Assembly (NCBI GenBank): GCA_022376925.1
Contig: JAIOJX010000024.1
Location: forward strand, 165,571,608 to 165,635,607
DNA: 64,000 nucleotides
Reading direction: 5' to 3'
From: Tragulus kanchil
Lineage: Eukaryota; Chordata; Mammalia; Artiodactyla; Tragulidae
The notes under the pieces are model-generated. The model was not told the origin of the DNA. It worked only from the letters and a program-made list of their open reading frames with translations, and ran no database searches. How positions within the stretch are numbered: the stretch's first letter is position 1; every line of letters starts with the position of its first letter. Both the position numbers and the translations under genes were made by a program. This document shows, one piece after another, positions 34,885 to 46,269 of the stretch.

Positions 34885-35225
34885 ACTTTTAATTAATTAA
34901 AATTTATTTTTTAATAGAAGCATAGTTGATTTACAATGTTGTGTTAACTTCTGTTGTACAGCAAAGTGAGTCAGTTAACTGAGTCATGTATACTATATAT
35001 ATAGTCACATATATGGTCATAAACATATATAGGAGATACATATATATACACACACACACATCATTTTCATATTCTTTTCCATTATGGTTTTTTCCAAGGT
35101 ATTGAATGTATTCCCTGTGCTCTATAGTAGGACCTTGTTGTTTATCCATTGTCTGTAGAACAGTTTGCATTTAGCAATCCTGTTTCTCCCCAACCCTCCC
35201 TTTGCCTTGGCAACCACCAGTCTGT
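34885..35225 (-). mobile_element. Cetartiodactyl L1 3' end with AT/CA-rich tract
   Basis: 'gttgatttacaatgttgtgt', 'acagcaaagtgagtcag', a TA/CA-rich stretch (34990-35061), 'ccctgtgctctatagtagga' and 'ccttgttgtttatccattg' follow the standard antisense L1 3' terminus. No coding part. Confidence 0.85.
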
Positions 35226-35850
35226 GAATTGTCTCAACATTTTATTATGAGAGAATTTCCAAATGTATAGAAAAGGTACATGAATAGGCAGTGAACATGA
35301 GTTATGTCTTTCACCTTGGTCCTCACAAGCATTTTACCACATTTGCTTTATCTTTTTCTCTACTTTTTTCCCCTCTGCCATTTGAGGGTTAACAGTTCTT
35401 AAATACTTCATCTCCTAAGAACAAGACATCATTCAACACAACCAAATGTAACTCTCACATCGATACAAGACTGTTACCTAACATGCATATTAGCTTGCAT
35501 TCATACGTCCCAATTGCCCCAGTAATAATGTCCTTTACAGCTTTTCTTCTTTTCTTTTTCTTATTTTTTCAAAACAATCATTGCATTTAACTGTCATGTT
35601 TGTTTAGGTTTCTTTATTCTAGAACAGTTGCCAGTTTTTCTTAGTGTTTCATGGCATTAACATTTTTGAAGAGACCAGACCTTTTTTCTTCCATCAGGTG
35701 TCCTCAGTTTGAATGTGTCAAGATGGTTGTCTTATTATTAGATCAAGCTTGACTTCATTCCCCTAGAAATACTTGGGTGGTGTCCTTCTCAGTGAATCAC
35801 ATCATATGATTTTGGCTTATCCTGTTATACTTAAAACTTTTTTAATACAC
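35226..35850 (-). repeat. Old LINE-like repeat (tentative L1 3' region)
   Basis: Phrases 'acatttgctttatctttttc', 'taatgtcctttacagctttt' and 'tttcatggcattaacatttt' belong to a common old mammalian LINE-type repeat in antisense. Diverged; family name uncertain. Confidence 0.45.
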
Positions 35851-36356
35851 AGATATAAACAGAAATCTTCTGCCTACCCAAAAGAATGGCTTAGTTTAGG
35901 TATGTGACATAAATTCTCTTTGTAAAAAAGGTGGATTGTTTTTATTAATAATAGTCCAAAATAATTTATAAAGTCCTTTAAAGGTGAAAAAAGATACTGT
36001 AACATATTAGTCTTCTATTATGTGTTTTAATAACTACAGCACTCAAAGTGTATTTGTTGAATGAAAATACAAATGACTTAAAAATCACAAATTCTTAATG
36101 AAGTAAAACTCTTCATTGTTGCACTGCTATTTAAGTATTTTTTATGTTCTCCTTCATTGTTTTGTTTAGGAAACAAAATGTACTAAGCTTGGAATAAACT
36201 GAGATGTCTAGCATAAAAATAACCCAAGCAAATGTAATTTCAAACGGTCGCTGTTTACATAGGGTCACATTGTTTCACTTGCAGTCCCTCCGGGTTTGTG
36301 TATATCATGTTTCAGTGTAATGACATGGGCAGGCTCCGAAGAAAATACCAGGCAAC

Positions 36357-37434
36357 ACAACCTTGGTCTGACTAACAAATATTTACATGTCTCCGTATCT
36401 CTAATTATTGTAATCTTTTAAGGGGTTTATGCTACACAGATCTAATTCTTGAAGGCTTTACGTTAGATTAAAAGATGTTGATTGGCAGCATGTCTAACTG
36501 TCAGAATGATACTGCAGCCTGTCTAGATGAATGTCGGCTTGAGGCCAGAGCTTCTGCAGAGACCAGGTGGGCTTGAGAGCCCTGACGCGGGCCGACGGCT
36601 GCCTGGCATGTGCACGCTGTCTTGTGTGTAGTAACCTTTTCACCACCCAGGTGGGTGCTGCTGAGTGGTCATTTGATCTTTCAGGTTCCTCTAGTCATCT
36701 CGTTGGTATATTATACAAAAGGAAAGACAAACAGTGCTGCCCTTTGCCTCATCACAGGAAGCAGACTGGTGGTGGTGGTGTTGGCTACGGAACCGTCTGT
36801 GGGTTTGCTCGCTCAGTACCGTCCGTGTCCGTTGGCATGCTTTTGTGGGATGACCACCTGGAACTGTTGGTTTAGTCTGTAGTAAACTGTGTAGAGGACA
36901 CCCTCTGCCTGCTTCCCACCGGGCCTGAAGGAAAGCTCCTTGACCTATCTGACCACAACATGCACTGCACGATTATGCTTCTTGCTTTTCATTACAGAGA
37001 TGTTTCCCTCTCGACTCTGGTGAGGTCTTCAAGCACAGAGACTATCCCACCTTCCCGCTTCCTTTTAAATGCTGCCGTATAGTTGCTGAACGATATTATG
37101 TAAGTTATAGGTATACAATACAGTGCTTCACAGATTTTTGAAGGTTATACTCTTTTAAAATTAATAGCTGTGGCAATAGTCTCCATCCTAGATAGGTGAA
37201 AATAAATTTTTATAAACTCCAAATTTTTTGTGATTTCATCAAGAATGAATCTAGGTTGCTTGAGATTTAGTTTTCTTATTATAAAATCAATGCATTGTCA
37301 TTATAGAACACTAAATTGAAAAACAATGCATAATCTTAACAACTAAAGATGGACTCATTGTCATCTTGAGTACTATGATGAAAATAAAATCTTCCTACCT
37401 TGAAAACATTACAGTTCAAGGAGCCTGCATTTAG
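36357..37434. other. Low-copy intronic sequence with a GC-richer core, no gene recognised
   Basis: The core 36530-36880 contains open stretches of 102 and 90 codons on the + strand (36567-36875 and 36610-36882), with no recognisable domain, no conserved motif and overlapping alternative frames. It could be low-copy conserved intronic sequence, but the window alone cannot show conservation. Confidence 0.45.
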
Positions 37435-38512
37435 ACAACCTTGGTCTGACTAACAAATATTTACATGTCTCCGTATCTCTAATTATTGTAATCTTTTAAG
37501 GGGTTTATGCTACACAGATCTAATTCTTGAAGGCTTTACGTTAGATTAAAAGATGTTGATTGGCAGCATGTCTAACTGTCAGAATGATACTGCAGCCTGT
37601 CTAGATGAATGTCGGCTTGAGGCCAGAGCTTCTGCAGAGACCAGGTGGGCTTGAGAGCCCTGACGCGGGCCGACGGCTGCCTGGCATGTGCACGCTGTCT
37701 TGTGTGTAGTAACCTTTTCACCACCCAGGTGGGTGCTGCTGAGTGGTCATTTGATCTTTCAGGTTCCTCTAGTCATCTCGTTGGTATATTATACAAAAGG
37801 AAAGACAAACAGTGCTGCCCTTTGCCTCATCACAGGAAGCAGACTGGTGGTGGTGGTGTTGGCTACGGAACCGTCTGTGGGTTTGCTCGCTCAGTACCGT
37901 CCGTGTCCGTTGGCATGCTTTTGTGGGATGACCACCTGGAACTGTTGGTTTAGTCTGTAGTAAACTGTGTAGAGGACACCCTCTGCCTGCTTCCCACCGG
38001 GCCTGAAGGAAAGCTCCTTGACCTATCTGACCACAACATGCACTGCACGATTATGCTTCTTGCTTTTCATTACAGAGATGTTTCCCTCTCGACTCTGGTG
38101 AGGTCTTCAAGCACAGAGACTATCCCACCTTCCCGCTTCCTTTTAAATGCTGCCGTATAGTTGCTGAACGATATTATGTAAGTTATAGGTATACAATACA
38201 GTGCTTCACAGATTTTTGAAGGTTATACTCTTTTAAAATTAATAGCTGTGGCAATAGTCTCCATCCTAGATAGGTGAAAATAAATTTTTATAAACTCCAA
38301 ATTTTTTGTGATTTCATCAAGAATGAATCTAGGTTGCTTGAGATTTAGTTTTCTTATTATAAAATCAATGCATTGTCATTATAGAACACTAAATTGAAAA
38401 ACAATGCATAATCTTAACAACTAAAGATGGACTCATTGTCATCTTGAGTACTATGATGAAAATAAAATCTTCCTACCTTGAAAACATTACAGTTCAAGGA
38501 GCCTGCATTTAG
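36357..38512. repeat. Direct duplication 10 (unit 1078 bp), probable assembly artefact
   Basis: Copy 1 is 36357-37434 and copy 2 is 37435-38512, abutting, and identical in the parts I compared. The join shares only 'acaa'. The unit contains no recognised repeat, so here the break is not in a SINE. Confidence 0.92.
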
Positions 38513-38529
38513 TGCATGGTTTGATTCAA

Positions 38530-38830
38530 TTGGCAAAGTTTACCAGGCAGTCTTCCAGGCACTGGCGATAGGGTAGTGACGAAAACGAAGTGCTTTCTCT
38601 CATGAAATCTGCATTTGATTGAGGGGAGACAGAAAATAAAGGAAAAGATAGCATAAGGTGGTAACAGCCTTGAGGAAAACTGCCACCATAGAGAGTGGCA
38701 GGGGCTATTGACATACTTTAGGGGGACGAGGGAAAGTGATGAGGTGACATTCGAGCAGATAGTTCAGAGCAAGAGCATTCTGGGCTACGGAAATGGTAGG
38801 TGGAAAGAACCTGGCGTGGTGTGTGAGATA
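38530..38830 (+). repeat. Old mammalian interspersed repeat (same class as 1-1000)
   Basis: 'gagggg agacagaaaataaag'-type text (about 38617-38641), 'gatgaggtgacattcgagca' and 'agagcattctgggctacgg' match a common ancient repeat in sense orientation. Family not named. Confidence 0.45.
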
Positions 38831-38859
38831 CAGATCCCTGGTTGGCCGGTAACTGTGGC

Positions 38860-39030
38860 CCACATTTACTGTGTACCAGCTGTATTCTAAGATTTAAAAA
38901 TTTTACAACAGCCCAGTGAAATGAGTGGTTGTTGCAGCTCACATTTTACGGATGAGGAAACTGTCATGTTTTGACCCCTGTCCTATACTAACAAGTGCTA
39001 TGACAGAGCGGAGAGTCAGAGTACGTAACC
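38860..39030 (+). mobile_element. MIR-type SINE (MIRb-like)
   Basis: 'tttactgtgtaccagctgta', 'acaacagcccagtgaaatga' and 'cattttacggatgaggaaac' are diagnostic MIR core phrases. Diverged. Confidence 0.65.
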
Positions 39031-39139
39031 CAGTTTGAGAGTGCCATGAAAGTTTTCCAGGCGAGTTGCTGCTTGAGTTTAGTCTCAGTGAAAGAGCAAT
39101 CGATCACAGTTTTAAAAGTGAGAAGAGTGTAGAATTCTG

Positions 39140-39228
39140 GTCTCATTTATCCTCCCGTCGTATCCCCAGAACCTGTAACAGTACCTTTCCACCAGTCGGC
39201 GCTCAGTAAAGTTTTGCTGAATGAATGC
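39140..39228 (+). mobile_element. L2 LINE 3' end fragment
   Basis: 'cgtatccccagaacctgtaa' and 'ggcgctcagtaaagttttgc' followed by 'tgaatgaatg' form the usual L2 3' terminus. About 90 bp, diverged. Confidence 0.7.
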
Positions 39229-39499
39229 AGATGGAACAGCATTTGCAAAGACATGGAGGCATAGAGGGCTTGGGATATTCAGAAAACTGAAATTAGTTTA
39301 TTTTGACAAGAGCACAGACGATGTGTTAGCAGCAGGAGCTTCGGGTAAAAACAATGAATGAATCAGATCATAAATCTATTTTTATGAAAAGACAATGAGG
39401 TACTCTTTTGGCAGCATATATATACTAAAAATTGATAAGCTATGGAGGAGATGATCTTGGAGCCTGGATAAGGAGAAAATGTAATTATGTCATTAGTTT

Positions 39500-39566
39500 T
39501 CTTTCTCTCTCTAAAGAGAGAGACACAGAGAGAGAGACAGAGAGAGAGGGAAAGAGAGAAAGAAAT
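39500..39566. repeat. (GA)n simple repeat with an adjoining CT arm
   Basis: A CT tract (39500-39512) is followed by 'aaa' and a GA-rich run to about 39566. The two arms are complementary over about 8 bp, giving potential for a small hairpin. Flanking ORFs are low-complexity shadows. Confidence 0.85.
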
Positions 39567-39730
39567 AGTGTCTGGAACCTTGAAGGAAGGAGGGATATGA
39601 CCTATTTGTACATTGCTTCTGACAGCCAGTGTGTGAAATTTTTCCAGCACCAACCAAGTCTCCAGCTCTCCAGATACCAACCTACGGATGCCCTTCAATC
39701 CACTCAATTCAATTTAGTTTTAATGCTCCC

Positions 39731-40409
39731 TGGAGTTAGTATCAGATCCTAAAAGTTAGGGACTCAGTCCCACAAGACTGACCACTTAAGATACCAGGTG
39801 CAGGTCTTAGGTTGTCACCTCCTGATCAACCAGCTATGAAGTTGGGGGTTCCCACAGCTCTCTCTTCTGGTTCAGTCCTTTTCTAGAGTGACTCACAGGA
39901 CTCAGGAAAGCTCTGTACTTACTATTATAAATTATTATAAACACGACAACTCAGGAATAGCCAAATGGAAGAGATTCACAGGAGAAGGCGTTGGGTGAGG
40001 GAGGAGCATGCCTTCTTCACACATGCTACCTGCCAGCACTTTGATGTGTTCATCAAATCTAAATATTCCAAAGCCTATTGTTTAGGGGTTTTATGGAGGC
40101 TTCATTATGTAAGCACCATTGATTAAATCATGGTCTATTGGTTATTGATTTAATTCTAGCCCCCTCTCTTCACCGGAGGTGACAGTGTTGGGGGTGGAGG
40201 GGCTGACAGTCCCAGTGCTCTAGTCTGTGCATTGGTCTGTTGGTCTTTCTGGGGACCAGCCCCACTCTGAAGCTATCTGGGAGGCTGTAGTCACCTGTCA
40301 TCTCACTAGTATATAAAAGACGTCACTTCAGAGACTCTAAGAGCTTTAAGGTCTGTGTGCCAGGAACTAGAACAAAAATCAAGTATTTATTTATTTGTAT
40401 TACATCACA
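39731..40409 (-). mobile_element. Solo LTR-like element of an old endogenous retrovirus (non-coding)
   Basis: The antisense strand starts TGTGATGTAATAC at 40409 and reads through a sequence whose + strand landmarks are 'gagtgactcacaggactcag', 'aggaatagccaaatggaaga', 'tttatggaggcttcattatg' and 'gattaaatcatggtctattg', consistent with a common mammalian LTR. No internal retroviral genes are seen next to it, so it would be a solo LTR. The family name and the left boundary are uncertain. Confidence 0.55.
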
Positions 40410-41052
40410 AAGGATAAGTTAGGGGTAGGGAGATGAGACCTGAGAGTACAAAGAAAGACTTAGGATTCAGTCATAGTTGGAGGGGCTTCAGAGGGTGGCG
40501 CAGAAGTAAAAGTATTAGATCTGATAACCAGAGGGGAGGGAATTGAGAAGGGCTTTTTTTTTCTGACAAAGAGAGGGATTAAAGAGGAAATGGGGTGAAT
40601 TCAAAAGGGGGAACGGCCACATTCTTATAGTTGAAGGCATGACTGCTTTGGCCCAACTCTGAAAGGTTGGATTTTTAGCCTCATTAGCAAGGAGAGAGAC
40701 TCTCAGCATAGCTTAAGGCTGAAAGTATTAGGAATCAGATTTTTCTATGCAGATTGTAGGCAACTTGTTAATATTTACTAAAATGAGGAAAACTGGATTC
40801 ATAAATAAGCATTGGCCTATAAATTACCTATCTGTATATAAATTACCTATCTGTAAATTGCTCTCGAGATTTCCCCTACTATCAGTTAAAGTTTCTTAAG
40901 ATTTTGGACCATGACCTGTAAGCATGTTTTACATTGCAATATAGCATGTAGTACACAAGGGGAAACATAGTCTGAAAAGTCTCACACAACAGTGCTTACG
41001 CTTCCTGCTTGCAGGGCTTTTCATTCCATCCCCTGTCATTGTAGTCTCTTGA
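40410..41052. other. Intronic sequence, nothing recognised
   Basis: No named repeat or exon seen. Confidence 0.5.
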
Positions 41053-41132
41053 AAAGTGAAAGTTTTGGGCGCTCAGCCATGCCGGACTCTGTGCGACCCC
41101 CTGTCCATGGAATTCTCCAGGCAAGAATATTC
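41053..41132 (-). mobile_element. Bov-A/Bov-tA SINE fragment
   Basis: 'gaaaagtgaaagttttgggc', 'gctcagccatgccggactct' and 'ccatggaattctccaggcaa' are the antisense Bov-A unit, lacking the tRNA-derived part. It is ruminant-specific. Confidence 0.85.
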
Positions 41133-41270
41133 TCTTATCTTCTATTTAAAAAAGCACATTTTGAACCCCTAAATTGATGCCATAATTAGGTAATGGGTTG
41201 CTACCGACGGTTTGAAAATGTAGCTCTTATGTGGTTTCTGAAAATCTGTTGTTGTTTAGTCTCTAAGTTG

Positions 41271-43467
41271 TGTAATTATGATGAACTAGAACCCAGCATG
41301 GAGCAGAGTATGGGCGTAAAGGTCTTCTGTCCCAGGGTCTCAGTTCAAGATGGGAAACACCAGTCCCTTCAGAAGGGGCCACACACGGGTGTGGAAGGAA
41401 GAATGAATCTAAGTGAAGCACAAGAGAGAAAGTATTATTTCATTTTCTAAGACGTATTATTTCATTTTCACACCTGTGTCGTGGTGTGACTGATTAGTGA
41501 CTGAGCAGCTTCAGGCTTCCTATTCAGTACATGTTCGTTTTCTCAGGTGCAGATTTTTGTCTTGGATATGGTAGATTCTACTGAGGACAGGATGTTGACA
41601 TCCTATATTTATTTGTTCATTTATTTATTCCAGTCAACATTGATTTTTATCAGATAAGGTAGATATTAGAAATACAGAGGTGGACAGGCCCATGTGCCTG
41701 AAGGGAGGGAACTTAGACAAATGGGAGAAACCAGTGTTAAGCATACATAAATATCTATATACAGATTGCAGTAAATGCTGTGAAGGAATAGACTACGAGA
41801 AAGAAAAACAGGAAGAATCTGGCTTATATGGGGAGGGGCAGCTTTTAGGGAAGGCTTCATGGAGAGAGTTGAGATGTGAATGCTGAGTGTGGAAGGCATC
41901 CGGCAAATACGTTTTGTTTTTAAAGTAACTGTGTCAGATTGTCATCAACCCAAAGTATTCCAGACTGCTTTGAACAGCTAAAACTTCAGGTGTAGGAAGA
42001 AGTAATACATCCTTCCAAAATAAATGGAAGGAAAGAAGGCACTGGTGGTCAAGATAATCTCTGATTTTGCAGGCCGCTGTTTGGTCCAAGAACAGAGAGT
42101 GCATCATCTCTTACTACCTTACAAAGCAGCCAGGGACCATCCTTACTCTGGTATATCTTGAAAGCAGTCATTGTCTTTTTCTCCCCATCTTTCTTTCTAC
42201 CTCTTTTTGGACAATGTTAGTGTCACTTGTTCTATGTTTAGATGGTGTGTAATGTGGATGCATGTGTTTTGTCTGACAAATCACCTTACCAGTTGAGTAT
42301 CTATCCTGGGCTAGGCTCGTTTCTGTTCCATTAGAAATTATTTGCCCTTTGAAACCTTCTGCCAACAGCCTGTAATTATGATGAACTAGAACCCAGCATG
42401 GAGCAGAGTATGGGCGTAAGGTCTTCTGTCCCAGGGTCTCAGTTCAAGATGGGAAACACCAGTCCCTTCAGAAGGGGCCACACACGGGTGTGGAAGGAAG
42501 AATGAATCTAAGTGAAGCACAAGAGAGAAAGTATTATTTCATTTTCTAAGACGTATTATTTCATTTTCACACCTGTGTCGTGGTGTGACTGATTAGTGAC
42601 TGAGCAGCTTCAGGCTTCCTATTCAGTACATGTTCGTTTTCTCAGGTGCAGATTTTTGTCTTGGATATGGTAGATTCTACTGAGGACAGGATGTTGACAT
42701 CCTATATTTATTTGTTCATTTATTTATTCCAGTCAACATTGATTTTTATCAGATAAGGTAGATATTAGAAATACAGAGGTGGACAGGCCCATGTGCCTGA
42801 AGGGAGGGAACTTAGACAAATGGGAGAAACCAGTGTTAAGCATACATAAATATCTATATACAGATTGCAGTAAATGCTGTGAAGGAATAGACTACGAGAA
42901 AGAAAAACAGGAAGAATCTGGCTTATATGGGGAGGGGCAGCTTTTAGGGAAGGCTTCATGGAGAGAGTTGAGATGTGAATGCTGAGTGTGGAAGGCATCC
43001 GGCAAATACGTTTTGTTTTTAAAGTAACTGTGTCAGATTGTCATCAACCCAAAGTATTCCAGACTGCTTTGAACAGCTAAAACTTCAGGTGTAGGAAGAA
43101 GTAATACATCCTTCCAAAATAAATGGAAGGAAAGAAGGCACTGGTGGTCAAGATAATCTCTGATTTTGCAGGCCGCTGTTTGGTCCAAGAACAGAGAGTG
43201 CATCATCTCTTACTACCTTACAAAGCAGCCAGGGACCATCCTTACTCTGGTATATCTTGAAAGCAGTCATTGTCTTTTTCTCCCCATCTTTCTTTCTACC
43301 TCTTTTTGGACAATGTTAGTGTCACTTGTTCTATGTTTAGATGGTGTGTAATGTGGATGCATGTGTTTTGTCTGACAAATCACCTTACCAGTTGAGTATC
43401 TATCCTGGGCTAGGCTCGTTTCTGTTCCATTAGAAATTATTTGCCCTTTGAAACCTTCTGCCAACAG
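41271..43467. repeat. Direct duplication 11 (unit 1099-1100 bp), probable assembly artefact
   Basis: Copy 1 is 41271-42368 and copy 2 is 42371-43467. The one difference found is an A-run (gcgtaaaggt versus gcgtaaggt). The join is 'gccaacag' followed by two extra C before the restart. Confidence 0.92.
41630..41900 (+). repeat. Old mammalian interspersed repeat (same class as 1-1000)
   Basis: 'gcagtaaatgctgtgaagga', 'cttttagggaaggcttcatg' and 'gagagttgagatgtgaatg' match the ancient repeat class in sense orientation. Copied at 42729-42999 by duplication 11. Confidence 0.4.
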
Positions 43468-43920
43468 TTCATTAAACTATTGGCTGGTATTTCTGTATTT
43501 AGGTCCAGGAGAGTGTGTCTATTTTCATTTAGTCTTGTTGAACCCAGTAGGTAGGATGTTTATAACTTTTGGGAGTGTCAGGAATGACTGCATGTGGCTC
43601 CTCAACAAGGAATGAAAATCTGGAGAAAGAGCTTGCAATCGGATATTTATTTTCCAAAGGACAAATTTTCTTGGTCAGTTTTCTGCCTTTTGAATTGTAC
43701 TGTAGATTTGTAATAAGATTGTCCATTCATGGAAGCAGATACTGGGTCTTGGTGCTGCGTTTGGTTCTCATAGTGTGTGGTGTAGAGCTCTGAACATGTG
43801 TCTAAAGGCTTTAGAAAAGACCCCATGCATCTGTCTCTGGCTGCCCTTGCACTGGACATGGCATGCGGCGTGGGCAGGACCTGCCAGATTGCACGAGAGT
43901 GCTGTCAGTGGCTCTGGTGG
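43468..43920. other. Intronic sequence, nothing recognised
   Basis: Low-copy text. ORFs at 43529-43859 on both strands overlap and lack domains. Confidence 0.5.
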
Positions 43921-46106
43921 CTGACGTGGAGCCAGAAGGAGCCTCGTGCAGATGATGGATGGAGACCAGGGGTCTGCCCAGGAACCTCATTTTGATAGAT
44001 GGACCAGAATGGATATTCCTTCCTGTTTTATGAAGTTTTTTTTTTTTTTTTTTACTTTCCTCTCCTACTCCACCAAGGGCAGGAGATCTCTTTTCTTGGA
44101 AATAGGTTTTGAAGCCATCAGGCGTTCCCTAAGTCAGACTCGTATGGATTCTTTTGTCTCTGGGGCTTCTATTTTTAACTTCATCGTTTGTTGTATATAA
44201 TATTTATTGTCTTTGGGAAGGTGAGGAAATCTATAGTTTCCCCAGCAGCTGAAGTTAGGAGATTCCGGTGTCTGAACCCCAGATCTCAGGGGCCTCCCCT
44301 ATGTGTTACTTATTGTAATCACCTTCCAACCTAAGCAAAATTCTGCTCTTCAAGGCGTAGGGGAAATAGTTTTATAGTGTCCTCTTAAATATCCCCAGTA
44401 ATTGCATTGCTTCATAAATTAGTCCTTTTCATTCCTGGACCATTTTAGTCATTGGAAAGATTTTTCTTATACTTAATTACAGTCTACCCTTTCTATGTAA
44501 ATCCTCACTTTTCTCCCTTTGTTATTAGAGTCTTTTAAAGTTTAAGGAAGATCTCTTGGCTCCTCACTTATGCACTTGTCTTTCGCTGGTTCCTTCTGGA
44601 ATGTGGTTACTCGACCTCCTTGCCCTTCTTCCTCCGTCATTAACATTGCCCTGCTTAACATGACTGTCCACCTGAGGCTGTTAGGTCTCAGTTTTGTTTC
44701 ACTTGTACCAAGTGCCCATTCACTTGTTTTTGAAAAAAATTCTAGGAATTATGCTACCAAGGATATTTATTCAGTAAGATTAACGGCTTAGAAATTAAAA
44801 ACCAGAGTAAAGAAGAATGAAAGCACACCAAGCTAAGCACACATGAGTTGGTCGTGTGTGTGTGTGCGCTCAGTCATGCTCTCCAATGGTAAGGGAGAAC
44901 ATGCGAGCCCATGGACTAAGCCTGCCAGGCTCCTCTGTCCATGAGATTTTTCGAGGCAGGAATGCTGGATCGGGCGGCGTGTCCTCCTCCCCGAGGATCT
45001 TCCGACCCAGGGCCCTGACGTGGAGCCAGAAGGAGCCTCGTGCAGATGATGGATGGAGACCAGGGGTCTGCCCAGGAACCTCATTTTGATAGATGGACCA
45101 GAATGGATATTCCTTCCTGTTTTATGAAGTTTTTTTTTTTTTTTTTACTTTCCTCTCCTACTCCACCAAGGGCAGGAGATCTCTTTTCTTGGAAATAGGT
45201 TTCGAAGCCATCAGGCGTTCCCTAAGTCAGACTCGTATGGATTCTTTTGTCTCTGGGGCTTCTATTTTTAACTTCATCGTTTGTTGTATATAATATTTAT
45301 TGTCTTTGGGAAGGTGAGGAAATCTATAGTTTCCCCAGCAGCTGAAGTTAGGAGATTCCGGTGTCTGAACCCCAGATCTCAGGGGCCTCCCCTATGTGTT
45401 ACTTATTGTAATCACCTTCCAACCTAAGCAAAATTCTGCTCTTCGCAAGGCGTAGGAAGTAGTTTTATAGTGTCCTCTTAAATATCCCCAGTAATTGCAT
45501 TGCTTCATAAATTAGTCCTTTTCATTCCTGGACCATTTTAGTCATTGGAAAGATTTTTCTTATACTTAATTACAGTCTACCCTTTCTATGTAAATCCTCA
45601 CTTTTCTCCCTTTGTTATTAGAGTCTTTTAAAGTTTAAGGAAGATCTCTTGGCTCCTCACTTATGCACTTGTCTTTCGCTGGTTCCTTCTGGAATGTGGT
45701 TACTCGACCTCCTTGCCCTTCTTCCTCCGTCATTAACATTGCCCTGCTTAACATGACTGTCCACCTGAGGCTGTTAGGTCTCAGTTTTGTTTCACTTGTA
45801 CCAAGTGCCCATTCACTTGTTTTTGAAAAAAATTCTAGGAATTATGCTACCAAGGATATTTATTCAGTAAGATTAACGGCTTAGAAATTAAAAACCAGAG
45901 TAAAGAAGAATGAAAGCACACCAAGCTAAGCACACATGAGTTGGTCGTGTGTGTGTGTGCGCTCAGTCATGCTCTCCAATGGTAAGGGAGAACATGCGAG
46001 CCCATGGACTAAGCCTGCCAGGCTCCTCTGTCCATGAGATTTTTCGAGGCAGGAATGCTGGATCGGGCGGCCGTGTCCTCCTCCAGAGGATCTTCCCGAC
46101 CCAGGG
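43921..46106. repeat. Direct duplication 12 (unit 1093-1094 bp), probable assembly artefact
   Basis: Copy 1 is 43921-45014 and copy 2 is 45015-46106. The join cuts a Bov-tA SINE. The end of copy 1 has small errors (ggcggcgtgtcc versus ggcggccgtgtcc; tccccgaggatcttccgacc versus tccagaggatcttcccgacc). Other differences are short indels (caaggcgtaggggaaatag versus gcaaggcgtaggaagtag). Confidence 0.92.
44853..45013 (-). mobile_element. Bov-tA SINE, cut at a duplication junction
   Basis: Part of the SINE complete at 45946-46178. Its tRNA-derived head is missing because the assembly restarts at 45015. Confidence 0.8.
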
Positions 46107-46178
46107 GCTGAGCCTGAGCCTCTCGAGTCTCCTGCACTGTCAGGCAGATTCTTTATCACTGCGCCGCCCGGGAAGCCC
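45946..46178 (-). mobile_element. Bov-tA SINE with an odd internal insertion
   Basis: 'gtgtgtgcgctcagtcatgc', then an unusual 'tctccaatggtaagggagaa', then 'gcgagcccatggactaag', 'ctcctctgtccatgagattt', 'gaggatcttcccgacccagg' and 'cgccgcccgggaagccc'. The Bov-A and tRNA-derived parts are both present. The stretch at 45970-45990 is not part of the usual Bov-tA text. Confidence 0.85.
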
Positions 46179-46269
46179 TCCTAAATTAATTACTTGATGT
46201 AGTGGTTTTGTTTAACTGTATTTACTGAGATTACTGGAAGCCAAGGTCCAAAGGGAAACAGTAATTTAT

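Noticed and set aside
39363..39752. Ser/Leu-rich and Arg/Glu-rich ORFs on both strands
   Set aside because: They are produced by the GA/CT simple repeat at 39500-39566.
39731..40409. A larger provirus around the LTR-like element
   Set aside because: No gag, pol or env-like frames are visible on either side; only a solo LTR-like segment can be supported.
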